A stretch of 50,032 nt of DNA, from assembly GCA_031549865.1 (NCBI GenBank), contig JAVBPE010000009.1, positions 1 through 50,032 on the forward strand. The letters are read 5' to 3'. How positions within the stretch are numbered: the first letter of the stretch is position 1; each line of letters starts with the position of its first letter. Source of the stretch: JAVBPE01 sp031549865. Its GTDB lineage: Bacteria; Bacillota_I; Bacilli_A; Acholeplasmatales; Anaeroplasmataceae. Below, piece by piece: positions 7,977 through 15,625 of this stretch. Below the pieces are notes generated by a model. It saw only the letters and a program-made list of their open reading frames with translations. It did not search any database and had not been told where the DNA came from. Position numbers and translations under genes: made by a program.

Positions 7977-9356
7977 ATGCAAAGAGATTATGAATTAGAA
8001 ATAATAGACATTATAAAAAATGATCTTAATGAAGAAGAAAAAAGAAATGCTTTACTACAATATCATGAAAGCGATATTGCACAAATTATTCCTTTAATTA
8101 GCAAGGAAGATCGTCTAAAACTATATAATATTTTAGGTGATGAAGAAACTTCAAATGTATTCAGTTTTATTGATGATGTTGAAGAATATATACATGAGCT
8201 TAATGACCAAGAAGCTGCAGATATCATTGAAATGATGGATGTTGATGATGCGATTGATTTATTAGATGAACTTGATGAATCTAAAGCTCAATCAATTTAT
8301 GAATTAATGGATAGTGAAGCTCAAGAAGATATAAAATTGGTTAACACCTATACCGAAGAGCAAATAGGTAGCAAACTTACAACTAATTACATTTGTATCC
8401 AAAAAGATATAACTGTAAAAGCTGCAATGCGCGAAGTTATAAAAGAAGCTGCTTCAAACGATAATGTTTCAACAATATATGTTGTAGATGAAAAAAATAT
8501 TTATTATGGTATTTTAGAACTTCGTGATTTAATTATTGCAAGAGATACTGACGATTTAAATAAATTCATTAAGACATCTTATCCATTTTTATATGCTAAA
8601 GAAAATATTAGTGATGTTATTAATGATTTGAAAGAAGCTAGTCTTGATTCAATGGCAGTTTTAAATGATAAAAATGAATTAATTGGAGTTATAACTAGTT
8701 CTGATATCATAGAAACAATTGATGAAGAACTTGGAGAAGATTATGCTAAATTAGCCGGTTTAACTGGTGAAGAAGATTTAAAAGAGCCAATTTTATCTTC
8801 AATTAAAAAAAGAATACCATGGCTTATCATATTATTATTCTTGGGTTTAATTGTCTCATCATTAATATCTACATTTGAAGCTGTAGTAGTTGTGCTACCG
8901 GCAATAGTATTCTTTCAATCTTTAATATTAGATATGGCAGGAAACACAGGTACTCAAAGTTTGGCTGTTACTATTAGATTCTTATCGGGGGAAAAAGATA
9001 ATAAAAAAGCTATTTCTAGACTATTATTTAAAGAATTCGCAATTGGATTCTTTAATGGTATAATTTTAAGTGTTATCGGTTTTATAACAGTATTTTTATT
9101 CTTATTTATTTCAAAGCAATCAATTGTCTCAGATGTTTTTGTAGTTAGTGAAGCATTAAAAGCGTCTTCAATTGTAGCAATTTCCTTATTAGCGGCAATG
9201 AGTATTTGTTCACTTATTGGTTCATTTATGCCAATATTCTTTGTGAAAATTAAAGTTGATCCAGCGGTTGCATCTGGACCATTTATTACCACAATAAACG
9301 ATATTTTAGCAGTGCTTATTTATTATGGATTAGCTTATCTTTTATTTATATTATAA
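7977..9356 (+). CDS. mgtE: Magnesium transporter MgtE
   Basis: Mg2+ channel/transporter of the inner membrane, 459 residues, normal length. The acidic N-terminal MgtE_N superhelical domain (about 1-130) and a CBS pair (about 130-255) form the cytosolic Mg2+ sensor. Five C-terminal membrane helices (about 285-459) form the pore. Signature pieces are DMAGNTGTQSLAVTIR and VDPAVASGPFITTINDI. AGAGG lies 7 bases upstream of the ATG. No M-box fits in the short gap upstream, so control is probably by the protein's own gating, with the mini-ORF as a possible extra. A terminator follows. Confidence 0.95.
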   Translation: MQRDYELEIIDIIKNDLNEEEKRNALLQYHESDIAQIIPLISKEDRLKLYNILGDEETSNVFSFIDDVEEYIHELNDQEAADIIEMMDVDDAIDLLDELDESKAQSIYELMDSEAQEDIKLVNTYTEEQIGSKLTTNYICIQKDITVKAAMREVIKEAASNDNVSTIYVVDEKNIYYGILELRDLIIARDTDDLNKFIKTSYPFLYAKENISDVINDLKEASLDSMAVLNDKNELIGVITSSDIIETIDEELGEDYAKLAGLTGEEDLKEPILSSIKKRIPWLIILLFLGLIVSSLISTFEAVVVVLPAIVFFQSLILDMAGNTGTQSLAVTIRFLSGEKDNKKAISRLLFKEFAIGFFNGIILSVIGFITVFLFLFISKQSIVSDVFVVSEALKASSIVAISLLAAMSICSLIGSFMPIFFVKIKVDPAVASGPFITTINDILAVLIYYGLAYLLFIL

Positions 9357-9368
9357 AATAAAAATGTA

Positions 9369-9400
9369 GGGAAACGTAGTGACGTTTTCCTTTTATTTTT
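9369..9400 (+). terminator. Terminator after mgtE
   Basis: GGGAAACGT (9369-9377), loop AGTG, ACGTTTTCC (9382-9390), one G-U pair, then a T-rich tract. Confidence 0.85.
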
Positions 9401-9436
9401 TATTTAAATAGTGTATAATTTCTAAGAGGTGATATT

Positions 9437-11230
9437 ATGGCGTTTTTACCTTTAACAAAAGAAGAAATGATAATATATGGTTGGGAACAACCAGATTTTG
9501 TATATGTAATTGGTGATGCATACATTGATCACCCAAGTTTTGGACCGGCAATTATATCAAGAACTTTAGAAAATTTTGGATATAAAGTTGCAATTATAAG
9601 TCAACCAGATATTAATAATAACAATGATTTTAAAGAATTTGGAACTCCCCGTTTAGGCTTTTTAGTGTCAAGTGGAAATATTGATTCAATGGTTAATCAT
9701 TATTCAGTTTCGAAAAGAAAACGTAAATCTGATTATTATACTCCAAATGGAGAAATGGGCAAAAGACCAGACAGGGCATTAATTAGATACTCTTCAAAAT
9801 TAAGAGATTTATTCCCTAATAGTGCAATTATAATTGGAGGAATTGAAGCTTCTTTAAGAAGACTAGCTCATTATGATTACTGGGATAATAAAGTCAGACG
9901 TTCAGTTCTATTAGATTCTAAAGCAGATTTATTATTATATGGCATGGGTGAAAAAACAATAGTTCAAGTAGCGGATGCTTTAGATTCAGGTATGGACATA
10001 AATGATGTAATCTATATTAGAAATAGTGTTTGGAAAACTAAAAAAGAATTTTTACTACCTAGCGATTATATTTTATTACCAGAATACGACTTATTAATAG
10101 AAGATAAGATGAAATACGTTGAATCATTTAAAATACAATATAAAAATACTGATGCGTTTACATCTACAACTTTAGTAGAACCTTATAAAAATGTTTTTGT
10201 AGTTCAAAATCCACCAGAATTTCCATTATCAAGAGAAGAAATGGATCAAACATATAGCCTTCCATATATGAGGAGATGCCATCCTTTGATTGAAGCTAAA
10301 GGACATGTTCCTGCTATTGATGAAGTAAAATTTAGTGTTATATCGAATAGAGGATGTTATGGTGGATGTCATTTTTGTGCCCTTACCATGCATCAAGGAC
10401 GTATTATTCAATCAAGAAGTAAAGAATCTATTATAAATGAAATCAAATTAATATCAGAAGAAGAGGATTTTAAAGGATATATTCATGATGTTGGTGGACC
10501 AACAGCTAATTTTTATAATCCAGCATGTAAAAAACAAATGTCAAAAGGTGTATGCACTAATAAAGAGTGCATTGGTTATAAACCTTGTAATAATTTGGAA
10601 GTAGATCATAGTGAATATTTAGATATATTAAAGGAAGCTAGAAGTTTGCCAAAAATAAAAAAAGTATTTGTTCGTTCGGGATTACGCTATGATTATATTA
10701 TGTATGATAAAAATAAAGAATTTTTTGAAGAGTTAGTAAAACATCATATATCAGGACAATTAAAAGTCGCTCCAGAACATATTGATGATAAAGTTTTAGT
10801 GAGAATGGGAAAACCTTCTAAAGAATTATATGATGATTTTTGCAAACGATATGAAATACTTAATAAAAAATTCGATAAAAATCAATTTATAGTGCCATAT
10901 TTAATGAGTAGCCATCCTGGATCAGATTTAAACAGTGCGATAAAATTAGCAGAATATTTAAGAGATATTAATCATATGCCAATGCAAGTCCAAGATTTTT
11001 ATCCGACACCTGGAACTGCTTCAACTTGTATGTATTATACAAATATTGACCCTTTTACAGATGAAGAAGTATTTGTTCCTAAAGACCCACATGAAAAAGC
11101 AATGCAAAGGGCACTTATGCAATATAAATTACCTCAAAACTATGATTTAGTTTATGAGGCATTAACAAAAGCTAAAAGAAAGGATTTAATCGGTTTTACA
11201 AAAGACTGTTTAATTAAACCAAGACGATGA
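9437..11230 (+). CDS. YgiQ family radical SAM protein
   Basis: 597 residues, typical for YgiQ. The N-terminal domain begins FLPLTKEEM and contains DAYIDHPSFGPAIISR, followed by GGIEASLRRLAHYDYWDNKVR. The radical SAM cluster motif is GCYGGCHFCALTMHQGR (about residue 310). A C-terminal Cys pair region (CTNKECIGYKPC) may hold a second metal site. The substrate is unknown. GAGGTG precedes the ATG. The stop overlaps the ATG of the next gene (ATGA), so it is the first gene of an operon with the three B12-capture-like genes. Confidence 0.93.
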   Translation: MAFLPLTKEEMIIYGWEQPDFVYVIGDAYIDHPSFGPAIISRTLENFGYKVAIISQPDINNNNDFKEFGTPRLGFLVSSGNIDSMVNHYSVSKRKRKSDYYTPNGEMGKRPDRALIRYSSKLRDLFPNSAIIIGGIEASLRRLAHYDYWDNKVRRSVLLDSKADLLLYGMGEKTIVQVADALDSGMDINDVIYIRNSVWKTKKEFLLPSDYILLPEYDLLIEDKMKYVESFKIQYKNTDAFTSTTLVEPYKNVFVVQNPPEFPLSREEMDQTYSLPYMRRCHPLIEAKGHVPAIDEVKFSVISNRGCYGGCHFCALTMHQGRIIQSRSKESIINEIKLISEEEDFKGYIHDVGGPTANFYNPACKKQMSKGVCTNKECIGYKPCNNLEVDHSEYLDILKEARSLPKIKKVFVRSGLRYDYIMYDKNKEFFEELVKHHISGQLKVAPEHIDDKVLVRMGKPSKELYDDFCKRYEILNKKFDKNQFIVPYLMSSHPGSDLNSAIKLAEYLRDINHMPMQVQDFYPTPGTASTCMYYTNIDPFTDEEVFVPKDPHEKAMQRALMQYKLPQNYDLVYEALTKAKRKDLIGFTKDCLIKPRR

Positions 11231-12156
11231 AAAAAATTTTTACAATAATATTCTTATTAATAACGATGCTTTCAATTCAAAGTTGTGATAATAAAGAAGA
11301 TACAAATGAGGAATTAAAAGAAATAGGAAAATCAATTGAATTGTTTATAGATAATCAATTGAGTAATTATTTAAGAATAACAGATGAAATAACTACTGTA
11401 GATCATTATGTTTTATTAGGACTTGTTTTACTGCAAGATACTAAATTCGCAGAAAAAGCTAGATTCATTGATTATTATGTTCCATCATCAAAAATGAAAA
11501 ATTATTTAGAAAAAACTTATTATAACGATCGTTATATAAATAATCCTAATATATACGATATTGTAAAAGTAGTTTCTATTAAAAAAGCCTATAATTTTGA
11601 TAATACGCAAGAAAAAGAATTGTTTAATAAATTGCCTAATGATGATATTAATGAATATAATGTTTGTTGGTATATGTTAGAAGCCGCTTTATTAAATGAT
11701 GAATCAAAAAATGATCTATTTGAAGATATTTTTGATAAAGTTATAACTACAAAAGATTCTGATACAATTGCAATGAGTATATATGCTAATTATATCGGCA
11801 ATTATATCTATAATGATGATTTATTATATGATTTTTTAGCTTCAGCAGCATCTGAAACTGGAATATCTACATTTGATTATATGACAAATGAATTATCAAC
11901 TACTGGCAATGCGTGCTCTACATCAATGAGCATTATCACCTTTGCCTTGGTGAATTTAATTAATTATTCAAACAGATGGTATTCAAACGATTACTATTTA
12001 GTTGATATACTAATTAGTTACCAAAATAAAGATGGTTCTTTTTCATACAATATATCTGATGATCCTGATTTAGATTTTTCATCTCCCCAAGCTTTTGCAG
12101 CTTTAGCGTGTGCATATTATTCAATAAAGAATCAAACATTTACATATTTATTCTAA
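11227..12156 (+). CDS. Lipoprotein with alpha/alpha-toroid (transcobalamin-like) domain
   Basis: 309 residues. A lipoprotein signal ends in the lipobox LSIQSC (Cys about 20), so it is anchored outside the membrane. The rest is helical. The C-terminal part has repeats like the prenyltransferase/squalene-cyclase and intrinsic-factor toroid: STTGNACSTSMSIITFALVNL, SYQNKDGSFSY, SSPQAFAALACAYYS. In bacteria such domains are often fused to a DUF4430 beta domain; here that domain is the next gene. I infer that it binds cobalamin or a similar large ligand outside the cell. The start overlaps ygiQ by four bases. Confidence 0.65.
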   Translation: MKKIFTIIFLLITMLSIQSCDNKEDTNEELKEIGKSIELFIDNQLSNYLRITDEITTVDHYVLLGLVLLQDTKFAEKARFIDYYVPSSKMKNYLEKTYYNDRYINNPNIYDIVKVVSIKKAYNFDNTQEKELFNKLPNDDINEYNVCWYMLEAALLNDESKNDLFEDIFDKVITTKDSDTIAMSIYANYIGNYIYNDDLLYDFLASAASETGISTFDYMTNELSTTGNACSTSMSIITFALVNLINYSNRWYSNDYYLVDILISYQNKDGSFSYNISDDPDLDFSSPQAFAALACAYYSIKNQTFTYLF

Positions 12157-12157
12157 A

Positions 12158-12550
12158 ATGAAAGAAATAAAAATCAAAATTATATTATCGATTTTAGCTA
12201 TCTTTGTAATTGTTTTAGGGACAATATACATTTATAAAAAAAACAATAATAACGATTCGATTAATCAAATTAGTATCATTATTTATGATAAAGACGATAC
12301 TATTTTATTTAATGATGTCTATGAAACTAAAGTTATATATTTAATAGAATTATTAGATGAATTTTATACAGTAGAAGTAAAAGATGGATTTTTATATAAA
12401 ATAGGAAAAGAAGATATTTATTTAGAAGCATACGATAATAAAAAAGAATACATAATGATAATGGTGAATTCAAACTATTCGACTAAAGGTGTAAATACAT
12501 TAAAACTAAAAAATGAAATGAATATTGAATTTAAAATAAAGAAAGTATGA
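12158..12550 (+). CDS. Membrane-anchored DUF4430 domain protein
   Basis: 130 residues. One N-terminal membrane helix (about 7-26) is followed by a single extracytoplasmic domain. Its pattern fits DUF4430, the beta domain of transcobalamin and intrinsic factor: an opening strand QISIIIYDKDDTIL, a helix around VIYLIELLDEF, the segment DGFLYKIGKEDI, then MIMVNSNYSTKGVNTLKL and a closing strand. It begins one base after the lipoprotein stop, and its end overlaps the ECF-like gene by four bases. The assignment is by pattern, not by search. Confidence 0.65.
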   Translation: MKEIKIKIILSILAIFVIVLGTIYIYKKNNNNDSINQISIIIYDKDDTILFNDVYETKVIYLIELLDEFYTVEVKDGFLYKIGKEDIYLEAYDNKKEYIMIMVNSNYSTKGVNTLKLKNEMNIEFKIKKV

Positions 12551-13068
12551 AAAAGATATATAATATTGTAATAATTGCAATTTGTGCGGGGTTATTATTT
12601 ATATTTGAACAAGCACTTTCATTTTTACCAAATATTCAAATTACTTTCCTTTTAATAATTCTATACTCGAAAAATTTAAAAACAAAAGACACTTTACTCA
12701 TTATATTAATTCATGTATTATTAGATAATTTATTTAACGGGAGTTTTTTATTTCATTTTGTAATTCCGATGTTTATTGGATATGCTATTATTCCTATAAG
12801 TTTAAATACTATTTTTAAAAACAAAAGTAATATTTTGTTTTTAGCAATTTTAAGCATTATTTTTTCGATATTTTACGCTATATGTTTTATTATACCAAGT
12901 TGTTATGTCTATGAAATTAAATATAGTGCTTATATTCTTTCTGATATTCCTTTCACAATTATTCTTTCTATGAGCTCGTTTTTAACAGTTCTATGGCTTC
13001 TCAAGCCATTAAATAACATGTTTAGACAAATATTGTCAAAAAATAATAATGTAACAAAAGAAAAATAA
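12547..13068 (+). CDS. ECF transporter S component-like membrane protein
   Basis: 173 residues, very hydrophobic, with about five or six membrane helices and few charged residues except at the end. Size and layout fit the substrate-binding S subunit of energy-coupling-factor vitamin transporters. NIQITFLLIILYSKNLKTKDTLLIILIHVLLDNLFNG resembles their second and third helices. No ATPase or T subunit is nearby; those are usually shared and coded elsewhere. Its place after the toroid and DUF4430 genes suggests cobalamin or a related ligand. It ends the operon. Confidence 0.65.
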   Translation: MKKIYNIVIIAICAGLLFIFEQALSFLPNIQITFLLIILYSKNLKTKDTLLIILIHVLLDNLFNGSFLFHFVIPMFIGYAIIPISLNTIFKNKSNILFLAILSIIFSIFYAICFIIPSCYVYEIKYSAYILSDIPFTIILSMSSFLTVLWLLKPLNNMFRQILSKNNNVTKEK

Positions 13069-13096
13069 TATTTTTACAAAATCTTTAAAAAAACCA

Positions 13097-13124
13097 TTGT
13101 AAAACTAAAAAAACGTGTTATAAT
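13097..13124 (+). promoter_or_regulatory. Promoter of the four-hairpin RNA / Nudix gene
   Basis: TTGTAA (13097-13102), 16-base spacer, TATAAT (13119-13124) with an extended -10 TG at 13116-13117. The start would fall at about 13131, exactly where the first hairpin begins. Confidence 0.75.
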
Positions 13125-13130
13125 ATTATT

Positions 13131-13240
13131 GTATCTTTTAAGATACATCCCTATCCCAAACGTGCACGAGAGTGCACAGTGAATTTCATAATTCACAATC
13201 CCCTTTTAGCCTCAGGATCCCCATCCTGAGGTCATTTTAT
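13131..13240 (+). ncRNA. Structured leader or small RNA with four tandem hairpins
   Basis: Four perfect hairpins follow each other. GTATCT/AGATAC covers 13131-13146. GTGCAC/GTGCAC with a GAGA loop covers 13162-13177. GTGAATT/AATTCAC with loop TCAT covers 13179-13196. CCTCAGGAT/ATCCTGAGG with loop CCCC covers 13210-13231. Linkers are C-rich (ATCCCTATCCC, AATCCCC). The last stem is GC-rich and followed by TCATTTTATTT, so it may terminate the RNA. The Nudix Shine-Dalgarno lies 14 bases further on. I do not recognise a known riboswitch class. Confidence 0.6.
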
Positions 13241-13256
13241 TTAATGAGGTGAAAAT

Positions 13257-13823
13257 ATGAATTACATTGATGAAATCAAAAGTTTTTTACCAAGAAATAT
13301 AGAAGAAGAAATAGAGAAAAATGTTGCGCTAGATTTTATTTTAAAAAATGAAAATGTTTTATTACGCGATAATAAAATAGCGCATATGTCATCTTCAGGT
13401 ATTATATTAAATAAAGATTTAACTAAAATGTTAATGATTTATCATAATATATATGATACATGGGGATGGACAGGTGGACATACAGATGGTAATCCTTCAC
13501 TTAGTCATGTAGCATATCAAGAAGCATTGGAAGAAACCAATATTGAAAAATTAGAATTTTTTACAAAAAAAATATATTCAATTGATATTCTTCCAGTATC
13601 TGAACATTACAAAAATAATAAATATATAAGTTCACATCTTCATATTAATGTAGTTTATGTTTTTATAGCGAATGAAGAATTAATGATTAAACCCAAGTTA
13701 GATGAAAATAAAGATGTTAAGTGGTTTGATATAAAAGATATACCTTTTATTACTAAAGAAAAACGTTTAATTGACATATATAATAAAGTGATAAATTATG
13801 TAAAATCAGAAAAAAAGTTCTAG
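13257..13823 (+). CDS. Nudix hydrolase
   Basis: 188 residues, cytosolic. A Nudix fold is shown by WGWTGGHTDGNPSLSHVAYQ followed by EALEETNI. This matches the Nudix box with departures: the first Glu is replaced by Pro, the Arg by Gln and the last Gly by Asn. The metal-binding core EALEE is kept. Relatives with HADG-type boxes hydrolyse nucleotide or nucleoside-diphosphate derivatives; the substrate here is unknown. GAGGTG precedes the ATG. It lies directly after the four-hairpin RNA and may be controlled by it. Confidence 0.82.
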   Translation: MNYIDEIKSFLPRNIEEEIEKNVALDFILKNENVLLRDNKIAHMSSSGIILNKDLTKMLMIYHNIYDTWGWTGGHTDGNPSLSHVAYQEALEETNIEKLEFFTKKIYSIDILPVSEHYKNNKYISSHLHINVVYVFIANEELMIKPKLDENKDVKWFDIKDIPFITKEKRLIDIYNKVINYVKSEKKF

Positions 13824-13868
13824 ATTTTACTTTTTTATTGAAAAAAAGGTGAAATATCCAGTAATTAA

Positions 13869-13897
13869 TTGATTTTTGAGTTCTAATTTGATAAAAT
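13869..13897 (+). promoter_or_regulatory. Promoter of the hybrid histidine kinase
   Basis: TTGATT (13869-13874), 17-base spacer, TAAAAT (13892-13897), preceded by TGA as an extended -10. Confidence 0.6.
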
Positions 13898-13933
13898 AAA
13901 AAATGTTGCAAACGGGTTAAATAAAAGGGTAAC

Positions 13934-15625
13934 ATGGAGGATCACCAATTGGTGTTATGGGGAAAAATGAATAATAGTGATAGAAACAAGAATTTTTTTA
14001 GTATTTTTAGTTTTGAAGAGGTAATTATATTTGGCATAATAATATGCTTTTTTGTTGTTTTATTAATTTCAAGTACAGTTTTATTCTATAAAAAAATTAT
14101 AAAAGTTGAAACAGAAAAAAGTAGAAAAATTTTGAATATAATGTGTATTAATTTTAATCAAGGATATTTTTTACAAAATAATAAAACTAATAAAATTGCA
14201 TTCATATCATCTAATTTATCAAAAATGTTAAATTTTGATGTTATTAGTTTAAAAGATGATTTTGTTGATACGATTAAAAAAATATTTAATATTGATAGCT
14301 TAGATATTATTGAACCAATTAGAATTCTTTATTTAAATAATAATGAATCTTTAACATTAGAACTTAGTAAGAATATAATTAAATTTGAAAATATGCAAAC
14401 TTATAATTGCTTTATAATTAATGATATAACTCAAAATGTCAGACGTGAAAATGAGTTAGAAGAAGCATTAGAGAAAACTGAAATTGCCTCAATGGCAAAA
14501 GGTAATTTCTTGTCAAGAATGAGCCATGAAATACGTACTCCAATTCAAGGAATAATTGGTATGAATCATATGGCTAAGAAAATGTCTGAGGACTTAGCAT
14601 ATGATCATAAGATAATTGATTATTTAAACAAAGTTGATTCTTCAAGTAGATATTTATTAGGTCTTCTTAATCAAATTTTGGATATGTCAAAAATTGAATC
14701 AAGTAAAATGGAAGTATATAAAGCTTTTATAAATACTAATAATATCTTAGATTCGATAATTTCAACAATTACACCTCAATTAGAATATAAAAACTTAACA
14801 TTAGAAAAGTATATAGATATAAAAAGCAATATGATTTATGTTGATGAAATGAAATTGATGCAGATAATTGTTAATATATTATCAAATGCAGTTAAATTTA
14901 GCAGTTCTAACAATAAAATTATTTTTAAATTTAAAGAAAATATTATAGAGCCAGGAAAAAGTGCATTTCATATTGAAATTATTGATTTTGGTATTGGAAT
15001 GTCGGATAAATTTCTAAATAAATTATTTGAACCATTCACGCAATATTCAGAAGATATCGCAATAAAGTATGGTGGAAGTGGACTTGGGTTAGCAATTTGT
15101 AAAACTTTTGTCGATTATTTGGAAGGAACTATTAAATGTGAATCTAAACTTAATTTAGGAACAAAATTTGAATTAGATTTTGTTTTTGAAGTATGTGAAG
15201 AATTAGCGATTATAAAAAAAGAAGAAAAATTATTTGACTTTTCTTCTTGTAATGTATTATTAGTTGAGGATAATCCAATTAATGTTGAAGTGGTATCATT
15301 TTTACTTAGAACCAATAAATGTAATGTTTATTGTGTAAATGATGGTATAGAAGCAATTAAAAATTTTAAAGATACTAAATTAGATTTTTATAACTTCATT
15401 TTAATGGATTTACAAATGATTGGTAAAAATGGTTTTGAAACGGCAAGAGAAATTAGAAGTCTTAATAGAAGTGATTCTAATATACCTATAATTGCGATGA
15501 GTGCTTCAACATTTGAAAGTGATATTATGAAATGTTATGAATATAAGATGAATGGGTATATATCTAAGCCAGTCCATCCAAATACTTTTGTGGAAAAGAT
15601 TTCAAATATCTTAAATGAATTATAA
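13934..15625 (+). CDS. Hybrid sensor histidine kinase/response regulator
   Basis: 563 residues. One membrane helix (about 27-55) leads to a PAS-like segment (about 70-165). A HisKA domain with phospho-His 198 (SHEIRTP) follows, then a HATPase domain (N-box NAVKFS, DFGIGM, GGSGLGLAICK). A receiver domain (about 437-560) has phospho-Asp 492 in LMDLQM and the Lys of YISKPVHP. There is no extracytoplasmic loop, so the signal is probably cytosolic or in the membrane. No partner regulator is adjacent. The start is uncertain: ATG 13934 follows AAAGGG, while ATG 13967 follows GGGG. The last 6 bases overlap the convergent pbp gene. Confidence 0.9.
   Translation: MEDHQLVLWGKMNNSDRNKNFFSIFSFEEVIIFGIIICFFVVLLISSTVLFYKKIIKVETEKSRKILNIMCINFNQGYFLQNNKTNKIAFISSNLSKMLNFDVISLKDDFVDTIKKIFNIDSLDIIEPIRILYLNNNESLTLELSKNIIKFENMQTYNCFIINDITQNVRRENELEEALEKTEIASMAKGNFLSRMSHEIRTPIQGIIGMNHMAKKMSEDLAYDHKIIDYLNKVDSSSRYLLGLLNQILDMSKIESSKMEVYKAFINTNNILDSIISTITPQLEYKNLTLEKYIDIKSNMIYVDEMKLMQIIVNILSNAVKFSSSNNKIIFKFKENIIEPGKSAFHIEIIDFGIGMSDKFLNKLFEPFTQYSEDIAIKYGGSGLGLAICKTFVDYLEGTIKCESKLNLGTKFELDFVFEVCEELAIIKKEEKLFDFSSCNVLLVEDNPINVEVVSFLLRTNKCNVYCVNDGIEAIKNFKDTKLDFYNFILMDLQMIGKNGFETAREIRSLNRSDSNIPIIAMSASTFESDIMKCYEYKMNGYISKPVHPNTFVEKISNILNEL

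Noticed and set aside
13131..13240. Known riboswitch (guanidine, ykkC, c-di-GMP) or SRP RNA
   Set aside because: None of the conserved loops of these classes are visible; the structure is four simple stems, so it is reported as unknown.
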